64,000 bases of DNA from Hyphomicrobiales bacterium (GCA_027487555.1 JAIYDI010000014.1:62001-126000); one strand, 5' to 3'; shown: positions 41,337-49,803, counted from the first letter of the stretch. A program made the numbers and translations. The notes: generated by a model from the letters alone, not told the origin.

Positions 41337-43202
41337 ATGATTGATTCTGTATTCCGCTGGTTCGAGAACCGGCTCAATCCCTATCCCAAGTCCGACCCGG
41401 CGCAGCCGCCCAAGGGGCTGGTGGCGTTCTGCCTGCACTATTCGAAGGGTGCGAAGCGCTGGCTGATCGCCATGGCCGTGCTCGGCGCGGCGATCGCTGT
41501 GGGCGAAATCATGCTGTTTGGCTTCATGGGCTCGCTGGTTGACTGGCTGAGTACTGCCGACAAGGCGACGTTCCTTGAAACCGAGGGGTGGAAGCTTTGG
41601 GGCATGGCTGCCTTCCTGCTGCTCCTGCTCCCGGCCCTGCAACTCATTGATACCCACATCATCCACCAGACGCTGCTGGGCAATTTTCCGCAGCGCATCC
41701 GCTGGATGGCGCATCGCTACCTGCTCCGGCAGTCGATGAGCTATTTCCAGGACGAGTTTGCCGGCCGCATCGGCGCCAAGCTGATGCAGACGGCGCTCGC
41801 CGTGCGCGAAGTGGTGATGAAGCTGCTCGACGTGACGATCTTCGTCGTCGTCTATTTCGCCGGCGCGGTGGTGCTCGCTGCCATGAGCGACGTCTGGCTC
41901 GCCGTACCCTTCATCGTCTGGCTGGCGTTCTACGTCACGCTGCTGTGGTACTTCATCCCGCGCCTCGGCAAGGTCAGCGAAAAGCAGGCCGACAGCCGCT
42001 CGATGATGACCGGCCGCATTGTCGACAGCTACACCAACATCGCCACGGTGAAGCTCTTCTCGCACTCGCAGCGCGAGGAATCCTACGCCCATGAGGCAAT
42101 GGACGAGTTCATGGGCACGGTGCACCAGCAGATGCGCATGGTGACCATCCTGCAGGTGGCCATCACCACGTCCAACTGCATCCTCCTCGCCGCGGTGTGC
42201 TGGATCGGCATCTCGCAATGGCTCAATGGCGTGATGAGCCCCGGCGCCGTCGCCGTCGCCGCTTCGCTGGTGCTGCGCTTCCAGGGCATGAGCCAATGGG
42301 TCATGTGGGAAATGTCGGCGCTGTTCGAAAACATCGGCATCGTGCGCGACGGCATCAATTCGATTTCGTTGCCGCGCGTCGTCTCCGATGCGCCGGATGC
42401 GAAGCCGCTCGGGCCGGTGAAGGGCGACGTGCGCTTCGACAATGTCGGCTTCCACTATGGCAAGGCGTCGGGCGTCATCGAGGGGCTCGACCTCGCCATC
42501 CGGCCCGGCGAGAAGATCGGCCTCGTCGGGCGCTCGGGCGCCGGCAAGTCGACCATCGTCAACCTGCTGCTGCGCTTCTATGATCGCGAAAGCGGGCGCA
42601 TCAGCATCGACGGCAAGGACATCGCCCATGTGCAGCAGGATTCGCTGCGCGAGCAGATCGGGGTCGTGACGCAGGATACCTCGCTGCTGCACCGTTCGGT
42701 GCGCGAGAACATCCTCTACGGCCGCCCGGATGCGTCCGAGGAGGAGATGCGCGAGGCGGCCCGGCTCGCCGAAGCCGACAAGTTCATCGAGACGCTGGTC
42801 GACATGAAGGGCCGCACCGGCTTCGACGCCCATGTCGGCGAGCGGGGCGTCAAGCTCTCCGGCGGGCAGCGGCAGCGGATTGCCATCGCGCGGGTGCTGC
42901 TCAAGAACGCGCCGATCCTCGTGCTCGATGAGGCGACCTCCGCGCTCGACAGCGAAGTCGAGGCGGCGATCCAGAGCCAGTTGCACCTCCTCATGCGCAA
43001 CAAGACAGTGATTGCCATCGCGCACCGGCTCTCGACCATCGCGGCGATGGACCGGCTCGTGGTGCTCGACCAGGGCAAGAGCGTCGAGCAGGGCACGCAT
43101 GCCGAACTGCTCGCGCTCAACGGCCATTATGCCAGGCTGTGGAACCGTCAGTCCGGCGGTTTCCTCGAGCCGGACGTGCAGGAGGAGGTTGCAGCGGAAT
43201 GA
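41337..43202 (+). CDS. ABC exporter half-transporter 1 (fused TM and ATPase)
   Basis: 621 residues. An N-terminal six-helix membrane domain (about 45-320) and an ABC ATPase with Walker A (GRSGAGKST, about 398), signature LSGGQRQR (about 508), Walker B ILVLDEATSALD and the H-loop AHRLSTI. MsbA/multidrug exporter type. It is the only gene directly behind the MerR-type promoter. It is 621 residues like its paralogue at 43877, and the two may form a heterodimer. GGGAGTGGGAGCGAG precedes the ATG. Confidence 0.92.
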   Translation: MIDSVFRWFENRLNPYPKSDPAQPPKGLVAFCLHYSKGAKRWLIAMAVLGAAIAVGEIMLFGFMGSLVDWLSTADKATFLETEGWKLWGMAAFLLLLLPALQLIDTHIIHQTLLGNFPQRIRWMAHRYLLRQSMSYFQDEFAGRIGAKLMQTALAVREVVMKLLDVTIFVVVYFAGAVVLAAMSDVWLAVPFIVWLAFYVTLLWYFIPRLGKVSEKQADSRSMMTGRIVDSYTNIATVKLFSHSQREESYAHEAMDEFMGTVHQQMRMVTILQVAITTSNCILLAAVCWIGISQWLNGVMSPGAVAVAASLVLRFQGMSQWVMWEMSALFENIGIVRDGINSISLPRVVSDAPDAKPLGPVKGDVRFDNVGFHYGKASGVIEGLDLAIRPGEKIGLVGRSGAGKSTIVNLLLRFYDRESGRISIDGKDIAHVQQDSLREQIGVVTQDTSLLHRSVRENILYGRPDASEEEMREAARLAEADKFIETLVDMKGRTGFDAHVGERGVKLSGGQRQRIAIARVLLKNAPILVLDEATSALDSEVEAAIQSQLHLLMRNKTVIAIAHRLSTIAAMDRLVVLDQGKSVEQGTHAELLALNGHYARLWNRQSGGFLEPDVQEEVAAE

Positions 43203-43213
43203 GCAAGCTCGAT

Positions 43214-43588
43214 CTAGGGGCGCTGGGCCTTGGCGCGCTCGGCAAGATACCAGCGCTCGAGCCACTCGGAGAGCATGTCGAGGGGGATATGGTCTGCATC
43301 GCCCCCGGCGTGTGCGGTCCCTTGGGCGAGGTCGATGGTCAGGGACAACCCGGCGACATCGCCGGGAAAGCGCCTGAGGGCAACCCGCAGGCGGTCGTCG
43401 GCAAGCCAGGTGGCGCTGTCGACATGCCAGTTCCACTCGCCGATCTCGACACGTAGCGCTTGGTCGCGGGCGCGGATCACCGTTCCCGCGACCACCCATT
43501 GCGAGTTCATCGCCTCATGGGCCGTGAGCACGAGCACATGGGTGCCATTGGGCGAGGGCTGGCGGCGGGTATCGTCGGTTGTGCTCAT
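43214..43588 (-). CDS. Hypothetical protein between the two exporter genes
   Basis: 124 residues from the ATG at 43588. Polar soluble protein with the segments HVLVLTAHEAMNSQWVVAGTVIRARDQALRVEIGEWNWHVDSATWLADDRLRVALRRFPGDVAGLSLTIDL and IPLDMLSEWLERWYL. No family recognised; it is antisense to the exporter direction and fills most of the gap between them. Could be a cytosolic partner or unrelated. Codon use looks normal. Confidence 0.6.
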   Translation of the reverse strand: MSTTDDTRRQPSPNGTHVLVLTAHEAMNSQWVVAGTVIRARDQALRVEIGEWNWHVDSATWLADDRLRVALRRFPGDVAGLSLTIDLAQGTAHAGGDADHIPLDMLSEWLERWYLAERAKAQRP

Positions 43589-43693
43589 AGCAGGGTCCCG
43601 ATCTTGGCGCAGGCAAGTCTTCAATTCTCAGATTAACGTTGCAGCGCTGCAATAGTCTTGATGCACGAACTGAGCCATAGAGGAGGCCTGCCC

Positions 43694-43715
43694 AGCCGGG
43701 TACTCCGGCCCGGCT
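43694..43715 (+). promoter_or_regulatory. Leader hairpin upstream of ABC exporter 2
   Basis: Perfect 7-bp stem AGCCGGG (43694-43700) / CCCGGCT (43709-43715), loop TACTCCGG, then a pyrimidine tract. It precedes a 29-codon ORF in the exporter's leader and may take part in attenuation. Confidence 0.45.
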
Positions 43716-43749
43716 TCCCCTTCCCACTTCCGAGTCCCAGGAGGACCCG

Positions 43750-43839
43750 ATGGATAGCTTCAACCTTCGCCTTATTGCCCCTGCTGCCCGCGCTTTGATC
43801 AAAAGCAAACCGAAACAATATCTTAGAGCCCTGACCTGA
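43750..43839 (+). CDS. Leader ORF of 29 codons before ABC exporter 2
   Basis: ATG at 43750 with a strong AGGAGG 5 nt upstream; the product MDSFNLRLIAPAARALIKSK... is 29 residues, basic and amphipathic. The stop (43837-43839) lies inside an inverted repeat and 37 nt before the exporter ATG. Good ribosome site and position suggest a translated leader peptide or small membrane-active protein, but no homologue is known to me. Confidence 0.5.
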   Translation: MDSFNLRLIAPAARALIKSKPKQYLRALT

Positions 43840-43860
43840 TTCTGGTATTCAGCTCAGGCT
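43829..43860 (+). promoter_or_regulatory. Inverted repeat before ABC exporter 2
   Basis: CCTGACCTGA (43830-43839) and TCAGCTCAGG (43850-43859) match as inverted arms at 9 of 10 positions around TTCTGGTAT. The stop of the leader ORF sits in the left arm. It could be a transcription-factor operator or a pairing element in the leader RNA. Confidence 0.4.
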
Positions 43861-43876
43861 CGGAAATGAGTGGATC

Positions 43877-45742
43877 ATGCTCAACCGAGTCGTTTCCTGG
43901 TTCGACGCCCGCTACAGCCCTGTAGCGCTTGCGAAGGACACCACGCCCCCAACGGGCGTCGACAAGTTCATCTTTTACTTCCTCAAGCAGTTTCGCGGGG
44001 CCATCTGGCTGCGGATGATTCTGGTTGCCATCGGTTCTGTCGCCGATGCGATGATGCCGATCTTCGTCGGCATGCTGGTGGGCATGCTGTCCATGACGCC
44101 GCCCGGGCAGATGTTCGCACAGCACTGGCAGACCCTGCTCTGGATGGTCGTGGTGCTGGCGGGTATCCGGCCGGTTACCTTCGTGCTTGACCAATTGGTG
44201 CGCAACCACGCCATCGTTCCCTCCATCGTCAACCTCGTGCGCTGGCAAAGCCATTGGCACGTGGTGCGGCAGAGCTGGACCTTCTTCCAGAACGATTTCG
44301 CCGGCCGGATCGCCAACAAGGTGATGCAGGCGGGCGAGGCGATCGAGACGGCAGTCAACCTGTCGATCGACGCAGCCTGGTATGCATTGATCTTCGTGGT
44401 GGTGGCGATCTTTGCGCTTGCCGGCATGAACCACTGGATTCTGCTGCTGCCGGTGGCCGTATGGCTGGTGCTCTATGCCATCCTGTTCGTCATCTGCATG
44501 CCGCTTATCGCCAAATATTCGGAGTCCCTGTCGGACGCCCGCTCGGTGATGACCGGCCGCATCGTCGATGCCTACACCAATATCCACACGCTCAAGACCT
44601 TCTCGTCCTCCGGGCACGAGGACAAGTATGTGGCGGACTCGGTGCTGGAACACACGGTGGAGTTCCAAAAGCTGATGCGCGTCTTCACCTATATGTGGAG
44701 CGTGCTGTTCGTGCTCAACGCCGGGCTGGTGATCTCGATCACCTGGCTGGCGCTCGCTGGCTGGAACGACGGCACGCTCTCTGCGGCTGCCGTTGCGACG
44801 GCAATCCCCTTCGCGCTGCAGATCATGAACATGAGCGGCTGGATCCTCGATATCGGCTCCAACATCTTCCGCCAGATCGGCACGGTGAAGGATTCGATGG
44901 ATACCATCGCCCAGCCGATCAAGATGATCGACCCGCCGACCGCGCCCGCCCTCCGGGTTGCCGAGGGCCTGATCGAGTTCGACAACGTCACTTTCAACTA
45001 CTGGCGCGGCGAGGAGGGCAAGGTGATGGAAAACTTCCACCTCACCATCCGCCCCGGCGAGAAGGTTGGGCTGGTCGGCCGGTCGGGCTCGGGCAAGTCG
45101 ACGCTGGTCAACCTGATGCTGCGGCTCTTCGATGTCGAGGGCGGGTCGATCCGCATCGACGGACAGGACGTGCGGACGGTGACGCAGGAGAGCCTGCGCT
45201 CGGCCATCGGGCTTGTCAGCCAGGATACGTCGCTGCTGCATCGCTCCGTGCGCGAGAACATCAAGTACGGCCGACAGATGGCCACCGATGACCAGATGGT
45301 CCGTGCCGCCGAGCAGGCCAAGGTCGCCGAGGTGATCGCCGGGCTCGTCGATCCGCATGGACGGCGCGGCTTCGACGCCCATGTCGGCGAGCGTGGCGTG
45401 AAGCTCTCGGGCGGGCAGCGGCAGCGTGTCGCCATCGCCCGGGTGCTGCTGAAGGATGCGCCGATCCTCGTGCTTGACGAGGCGACGTCCGCGCTCGACA
45501 GCGAGGTCGAGGCGGCGATCCAGGAGCAACTCACCTCCCTGATGGAAGGCAAGACGGTGATTGCGATCGCGCACCGGCTCTCGACCATCGCGGCGATGGA
45601 CCGGCTTGTGGTGCTCGAGAAGGGCCAGATCGTCGAGGAAGGCACTCATGCCGAACTGCTGGCGCGGGGCGGCCACTACGCCAAGCTCTGGGAGCATCAG
45701 TCCGGCGGCTTCCTCGATGCCGAGGCCAAGGCGGCGGAGTGA
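43877..45742 (+). CDS. ABC exporter half-transporter 2 (fused TM and ATPase)
   Basis: 621 residues with the same architecture as the first transporter: membrane domain 35-320, Walker A GRSGSGKST near 401, LSGGQRQR, DEATSALD, AHRLSTI. Its product differs mainly in the membrane half. The two genes are separated by 670 nt that include a reverse-strand gene and a leader region, so they are not a simple operon. It has its own terminator. Substrate unknown; multidrug or lipid export is likely. Confidence 0.92.
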   Translation: MLNRVVSWFDARYSPVALAKDTTPPTGVDKFIFYFLKQFRGAIWLRMILVAIGSVADAMMPIFVGMLVGMLSMTPPGQMFAQHWQTLLWMVVVLAGIRPVTFVLDQLVRNHAIVPSIVNLVRWQSHWHVVRQSWTFFQNDFAGRIANKVMQAGEAIETAVNLSIDAAWYALIFVVVAIFALAGMNHWILLLPVAVWLVLYAILFVICMPLIAKYSESLSDARSVMTGRIVDAYTNIHTLKTFSSSGHEDKYVADSVLEHTVEFQKLMRVFTYMWSVLFVLNAGLVISITWLALAGWNDGTLSAAAVATAIPFALQIMNMSGWILDIGSNIFRQIGTVKDSMDTIAQPIKMIDPPTAPALRVAEGLIEFDNVTFNYWRGEEGKVMENFHLTIRPGEKVGLVGRSGSGKSTLVNLMLRLFDVEGGSIRIDGQDVRTVTQESLRSAIGLVSQDTSLLHRSVRENIKYGRQMATDDQMVRAAEQAKVAEVIAGLVDPHGRRGFDAHVGERGVKLSGGQRQRVAIARVLLKDAPILVLDEATSALDSEVEAAIQEQLTSLMEGKTVIAIAHRLSTIAAMDRLVVLEKGQIVEEGTHAELLARGGHYAKLWEHQSGGFLDAEAKAAE

Positions 45743-45764
45743 TCCGGCGCCCATGGCGAAAGTC

Positions 45765-45794
45765 AGGGCAGGGCCGCAGCGTCCTGCCCTTTTC
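45765..45794 (+). terminator. Rho-independent terminator after ABC exporter 2
   Basis: Perfect 8-bp stem AGGGCAGG (45765-45772) / CCTGCCCT (45783-45790), a 10-nt loop, and a following TTTCTCC tract. It lies 22 nt after the exporter stop. Confidence 0.8.
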
Positions 45795-45919
45795 TCCTGC
45801 CGGAACGGTTGCCATATCCCGGTCTGGGTATCGGTACCTGCGGCATCGGCGAGAGATCTGATTTCTGCGCCGTGCCGCCCCCCAATTCAGCGCTTTCGGG
45901 GAAGGTCGCATGACGTTCC

Positions 45920-45980
45920 CGGTTCGAAAGCGCGACAAAACAAGGGCTTAGATCATTTCAGCGTTTCAACCAAAACGTGA
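45920..45980. repeat. Dispersed repeat element, copy 2
   Basis: Reverse-complement match to 36649-36712, with the blocks CGGTTCGAAAGCGCGAC, ACAAGGG, TTAGATC and GCGTTTCAACCAAAA. It lies in the 291-nt gap between the exporter and the MFS gene and is not coding there. The rest of the gap (45795-45919 and 45981-46032) shows nothing else recognisable. Confidence 0.85.
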
Positions 45981-46032
45981 ACTGAACTAGGGCCAAGCTG
46001 CCTGTGCGCAAAGCGAAGAAGGGACTGCCTGG

Positions 46033-47496
46033 ATGACGCCCTTTCACCACGTTCTGGGCAACAATCTCGTTGCCAATGTCACCAACTTCACGGTTTGGTT
46101 CGCCATTACCTTCTGGGTCTATCTGGAGACCCGGTCGGTGTTCGCCACCGGCATGATCGCCGGCATCTACCTGGTGCTCACGGCTGGACTCGGCATCTGG
46201 TTCGGCTCGCTCGTCGACCACCACGCCAAACGCCAGGTGATGCTCGGCTCGAGTGCGGTCTCCTTCGTCTTCTATACGCTGTCGTTGGGCCTGCTGGTGG
46301 CCTTCCCCGAGGCTGTGTTCCAGAACGAATATGGCTGGCAACTCTGGGCGTTCGTGCTGCTGGTGATGCTGGGTGTGATCGCCGGCAATATCCGCTCCAT
46401 CGCCCTGCCGACACTCGTCACCATCCTTGTTCCCGCCGACCGGCGCGACAGAGCCAATGGCCTTGTCGGCATGGTCACCGGCATCGGTTTTCTGACGACA
46501 TCGGTCATCTCGGGGCTGCTTGTCGCCTGGGGCGGCATGGTGGCGACACTCCTGCTCGCGCTGGCATTGACGGCGCTGGCGTTCATCCACCTCTGGTATG
46601 TCCGCCTCGAGGAGGGCCGCGTGGCACCGCATCCGGACGCGCCGGCAGAAAAGCGCAGTGTCGACCTCGCCGGCACCATCCGGGTCATCGGCGCGGTGCC
46701 GGGCCTGTTCGCCCTCATCTTCTTTGCCGCGCTCAATAATTTCCTCGGCGGCATCTTCATGGCCTTGCTCGATGCCTATGGTCTTTCGCTGGTATCGGTG
46801 GAGGTCTGGGGCCTGCTGTTCGGCGTGCTTTCCAGCGCGTTCATCATCTCTGGGCTCATGATCTCGCGCACCGGTCTCGGCAAGAAGCCGCTGCGCACCT
46901 TGCTTCTGGTCAACCTGGTCGTTTGGGCGGCCTGCAGCGTGTTCACCATCCAGTCCTCGATCTGGCTGCTGGCCGCGGGAATCTTTCTGTGGATGCTGCT
47001 GGGGCCCTATGCCGAGGCCGCCGAGCAGACGACCTTGCAGCGGGTGGTGCCGCTCGACCGGCAGGGGCGGGTGTTCGGGTTCGCGCAGTCGGTCGAACAA
47101 TCGGCCTCGCCGCTCACGGCCTTCCTCATTGCCCCGGTTGCCGAGTTTGTCTTCATCCCGCTGATGACCGATGGTTGGGGCGCCGCCACGATTGGCTCGT
47201 GGTTCGGCACCGGACAGGAGCGCGGCATAGCACTTGTGTTCACCATTGCCGGGCTTGTCGGCGTGGCGATCACCTTGCTGGCGCTCACGTCGAAATACTA
47301 CCGCCAGCTTTCCGAGGCCTATGCAAACGCGCCGGATCCGGTCGCAGCAGCAGCGGCACCAGCGCCGCCGGCAAGCGCTAGAGCGCGCGCTGCACCGCCG
47401 AGCGCGGCGCGGGCTGTATCGAAAGCCCAGCTCTCGGCCCTTCATGCCGGGGGCGGCGGCCTCACGCCTTGCAGTAGAGCCCGTACAGCGTGGTGA
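46033..47496 (+). CDS. MFS exporter
   Basis: 487 residues with twelve predicted membrane helices, an N-terminal VTNFTVWFAITFWVYLETRSVFATGMIAG segment and the loop DHHAKRQVMLGSS between helices 2 and 3, of the MFS drug/siderophore exporter type. The C-terminal 50 residues are an alanine-, proline- and arginine-rich tail without structure. Its 3' end overlaps the convergent bigR gene by 35 nt. Substrate unknown. Confidence 0.9.
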   Translation: MTPFHHVLGNNLVANVTNFTVWFAITFWVYLETRSVFATGMIAGIYLVLTAGLGIWFGSLVDHHAKRQVMLGSSAVSFVFYTLSLGLLVAFPEAVFQNEYGWQLWAFVLLVMLGVIAGNIRSIALPTLVTILVPADRRDRANGLVGMVTGIGFLTTSVISGLLVAWGGMVATLLLALALTALAFIHLWYVRLEEGRVAPHPDAPAEKRSVDLAGTIRVIGAVPGLFALIFFAALNNFLGGIFMALLDAYGLSLVSVEVWGLLFGVLSSAFIISGLMISRTGLGKKPLRTLLLVNLVVWAACSVFTIQSSIWLLAAGIFLWMLLGPYAEAAEQTTLQRVVPLDRQGRVFGFAQSVEQSASPLTAFLIAPVAEFVFIPLMTDGWGAATIGSWFGTGQERGIALVFTIAGLVGVAITLLALTSKYYRQLSEAYANAPDPVAAAAAPAPPASARARAAPPSAARAVSKAQLSALHAGGGGLTPCSRARTAW

Positions 47497-47767
47497 GCAC
47501 CGCCTCCACCTCTGGGCTCGCAAGCCGGTAGTGGATCGATTGCCCGGCGCGACGCGTCTTCACGAGGCCGAGCGCTCGAAGCTTCGACAGGTGCTGCGAC
47601 AGCGGGCTCTGGTTGAGCCCGACCCGCTCGCCAAGTTCGGTGACTGTCAGCTCCTCCTCGAGCAGGTGGCATAGCACCATCAGCCGGCTGGGATTCGCCA
47701 TGGCGGCGAGCAGACCGGCGGCCGTCTCGGATTTTTTGGCGAGTTGAGCGGGTTGCATCTTGATCAT
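47462..47767 (-). CDS. bigR: BigR-type ArsR-family redox/persulfide repressor
   Basis: 101 residues. ArsR-family winged helix (ANPSRLMVLCHLLEEELTVTELGERVGLNQSPLSQHLSKLRALGLVKTRRAGQSIHYRL). Two cysteines, Cys33 in the helix-3 region and Cys99 near the C-terminus, match the thiol pair that senses persulfides in BigR/SqrR. It is divergent from a DUF2892 gene and a DUF442 gene, the normal BigR regulon. The frame is also open from an internal ATG at 47758. Confidence 0.88.
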   Translation of the reverse strand: MIKMQPAQLAKKSETAAGLLAAMANPSRLMVLCHLLEEELTVTELGERVGLNQSPLSQHLSKLRALGLVKTRRAGQSIHYRLASPEVEAVLTTLYGLYCKA

Positions 47768-47797
47768 ATTAGAACATCCGAATATATAAATATACGG
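47768..47797. promoter_or_regulatory. AT-rich BigR operator/divergent promoter
   Basis: The 70-nt gap between bigR and the DUF2892 gene has an AT-rich core (ATTAGAACATCCGAATATAT at 47768-47787, then AAATATACGG), with a near-palindromic ATATATAAATATA. BigR boxes in related species have the same AT-rich inverted form. It probably covers both promoters. Confidence 0.6.
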
Positions 47798-47837
47798 GTT
47801 TGCTTTGCAAGCCTAGCAGCGAAAGAGGAAGCTCGCC

Positions 47838-48056
47838 ATGTTCACCACCAATGTCGGCACGCCGGACCGCATCATCCGTATCGTCATCGGGCTCGTGCTC
47901 GTGGCGCTGCCGTTCGCACTCGGGGCCGCGCTGCCCGGATGGCTCGCCATCGGCCTGCCGATCGTCGGCCTCGTGCTGTTTCTGACCGCTTTCATCGCCT
48001 TCTGCCCGATCTATCGGGTGCTCGGCGTTTCCACCGCGTCGCGAAAGGACGTCTGA
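47838..48056 (+). CDS. DUF2892 small membrane protein
   Basis: 72 residues with two membrane helices. The NVGTPDRIIRIVIGLVLVALPF and FCPIYRVLGVST segments are the DUF2892/YgaP-type signature that often follows a rhodanese or accompanies BigR. Cys in FCPIY is conserved. Part of the sulfide/persulfide-response locus. One nt before the next gene. Confidence 0.9.
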   Translation: MFTTNVGTPDRIIRIVIGLVLVALPFALGAALPGWLAIGLPIVGLVLFLTAFIAFCPIYRVLGVSTASRKDV

Positions 48057-48057
48057 T

Positions 48058-48417
48058 ATGAGTCTGTTCTCGTTCAAGCCCAAGGGGCTCACCTTTCAGT
48101 CCGTCGATGCCGACTTCGCCGTCAGGGGCCAGATCAGCGTCGCCGACGTGAAGGATGTTGCTGCCGCCGGCTTCAAGTCTATCGTCTGTGCGCGGCCTGA
48201 CAACGAATCGGGTGACCAGCCGAGCTTTGCGACGATTGCTGCTGAGGCGGAACGCAACGGCTTGCAGATCGTGCATGTTCCGGTGGCGGGCGGGCTCACG
48301 CAATCCAACTTCCAGCGCTTTGCCGATGCCATGCAGGACCTGCCGCGGCCGATTCTCGGCTATTGCCGCTCGGGTGCCAGGGCCGGCAGCCTTTATGCCG
48401 CTTGGAAGCGCGGATGA
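48058..48417 (+). CDS. DUF442 (TIGR01244-type) sulfur-transferase-like protein
   Basis: 119 residues. Dual-specificity-phosphatase-like rhodanese fold with active-site Cys103 in GYCRSGARAG. In many genomes this domain is fused to an ETHE1-type persulfide dioxygenase (Blh); here the gene ends after the DUF442 domain, and no dioxygenase gene is nearby. It would handle sulfane sulfur in the BigR response. Start overlaps none; gap of 1 nt from the DUF2892 gene. Confidence 0.9.
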   Translation: MSLFSFKPKGLTFQSVDADFAVRGQISVADVKDVAAAGFKSIVCARPDNESGDQPSFATIAAEAERNGLQIVHVPVAGGLTQSNFQRFADAMQDLPRPILGYCRSGARAGSLYAAWKRG

Positions 48418-48528
48418 CGCCTTGCCGGTGCATTGAGGCTGGGTGCAGGGGCGGGGCGCCTTCGCCACCTTGTGCACAAACGCCACGCCGGACGGCCCGA
48501 GCAGCCGCCAATACCGACCAGAAACAAC

Positions 48529-48550
48529 GAAGGGCCCGCAAGGGCCCTTC
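48529..48550 (-). terminator. Terminator for the outer-membrane protein gene
   Basis: Perfect 9-bp stem GAAGGGCCC (48529-48537) / GGGCCCTTC (48542-48550) with a 4-nt loop. On the minus strand it is followed by GTTGTTTCT, so it serves the gene ending at 48573; it could also act on read-through from the + side. Confidence 0.8.
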
Positions 48551-48572
48551 TGACTTCATGCGCTGAAAACAC

Positions 48573-49484
48573 TCACAGAGCGTCTGAAGCATACCCGCCG
48601 CGGAACGGCGCAACGCTGGTCGCCAGCGGATTGAGCGAGCCCGCTGCACTCTCATTCCCGAACGGCACAGACAGACCAACCTTCACCGAATGCTCGAAGG
48701 CGTCGTCATTGTCCAACTGGGTCATCGAGTAGAAGCCCTCATAGGCAGCCGTCATGTTGAGCGGCGTGTCCGTCGGCAATGCGTAAGCCAGCTTTGCGCC
48801 CCACACCGCGTAACCGCCCGGATCATCCGTATTGTCGAAGTTGGCACTGTATCCAAGCCCTGCAGAGAGCATGATGGCGAGCTCATCACTCACAGCATAA
48901 AGTGCACCGGCCTCGATGAACGGCCCAACCATGCCCTCGAGCTCATCATCGCCATTATACTCGTCGCTGCCGGCGAGAGCGTAGCCCAGCTTGCCGAACA
49001 CAGTGGCATCCCCTGCATCGACAGTTCCTTCGATGCCGATCGCATAACCGGCAAGCACGTCTTCGACGTCGTCATCGGGGTAGACCCCGACTGCGCCGAA
49101 GGCACCGAAATAGCCATTGTCCAGAGCGGCACCGACGTGAGCGCCGAGCGCCCCGACATAGGCCGGGGTCAGGTCATCATTGGCGCTCGCACCCTCGAGC
49201 ACAACCGCTTCAAGGTAGCCGTCGACGCCGAACATCAGCGCTTCAGAACCGCCCCATGCCGAGAATGACGCATAGGCACCGCCGACAAGATCGTCGTAAT
49301 CGAGATCCCCGTCACCGTCATACTCTGCCGCGTAACGACCGAGGCCGCCGACTTCCATCGCGCCGATCCACGAATACTCTTCCGCGGCGACAGGCTCGAC
49401 GGCAGTCGGAGCATCGGCTGCATGCGCAGCCCCAACGATCAGGCAAGCAGTGCCTGCAACCAACAGACGCGCGAACATCGCCAT
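48573..49484 (-). CDS. Outer-membrane beta-barrel protein
   Basis: 303 residues; the signal peptide ends AHA-ADAP. The mature protein is acidic and shows alternating beta strands (YSWIGAMEVGGLGRYAAEYDG, YAVSDELAIMLSAGLGYSANF, FEHSVKVGLSVPF), like the small acidic porins or opacity-type barrels of rhizobia. Starts at 49484 or 49478; both follow a G-rich site. The 320-nt gap to the beta-mannosidase gene contains an operator-like palindrome at 49721. Confidence 0.8.
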   Translation of the reverse strand: MAMFARLLVAGTACLIVGAAHAADAPTAVEPVAAEEYSWIGAMEVGGLGRYAAEYDGDGDLDYDDLVGGAYASFSAWGGSEALMFGVDGYLEAVVLEGASANDDLTPAYVGALGAHVGAALDNGYFGAFGAVGVYPDDDVEDVLAGYAIGIEGTVDAGDATVFGKLGYALAGSDEYNGDDELEGMVGPFIEAGALYAVSDELAIMLSAGLGYSANFDNTDDPGGYAVWGAKLAYALPTDTPLNMTAAYEGFYSMTQLDNDDAFEHSVKVGLSVPFGNESAAGSLNPLATSVAPFRGGYASDAL

Positions 49485-49720
49485 AAGCAGCCCCCCAGAA
49501 TCAGCCATTACCTTCAATATGACATGATCCCAGGCAGTTGTATCCTTTTCCGAGATGATTCTCCGGCGTTTGTGGCGTCCGCGCAACAAGCAGTAACACC
49601 TAGCCTCGCAGCACCGGTATTCAATCGCCTTTGCCCGGGCGTGTGGTGGTTCATAGCCGCTGCATGGGGCCGGTCCACGATTGTGAGCCGATGCGAAGCG
49701 GGCTAGAAGGTCGAGGTTTA

Positions 49721-49734
49721 TGCAATCGATTGCA
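49721..49734. promoter_or_regulatory. LacI-family operator-like palindrome
   Basis: TGCAATCGATTGCA is a perfect 14-bp palindrome with a central CG, typical of LacI/GalR-family operators. It lies 70 nt upstream of the beta-mannosidase ATG, suggesting substrate-induced control. No LacI-family gene is in the window. Confidence 0.65.
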
Positions 49735-49803
49735 CTGACCCGGACATCTGTCCGCCAACGCCGCACCACAGACGTCCGGACTGACGCCGGGCTGGAGGAG
49801 ACC

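Noticed and set aside
49720-49803. Upstream start of the beta-mannosidase
   Set aside because: Lies in the operator; the ATG at 49804 has a GGAGGAG ribosome site.
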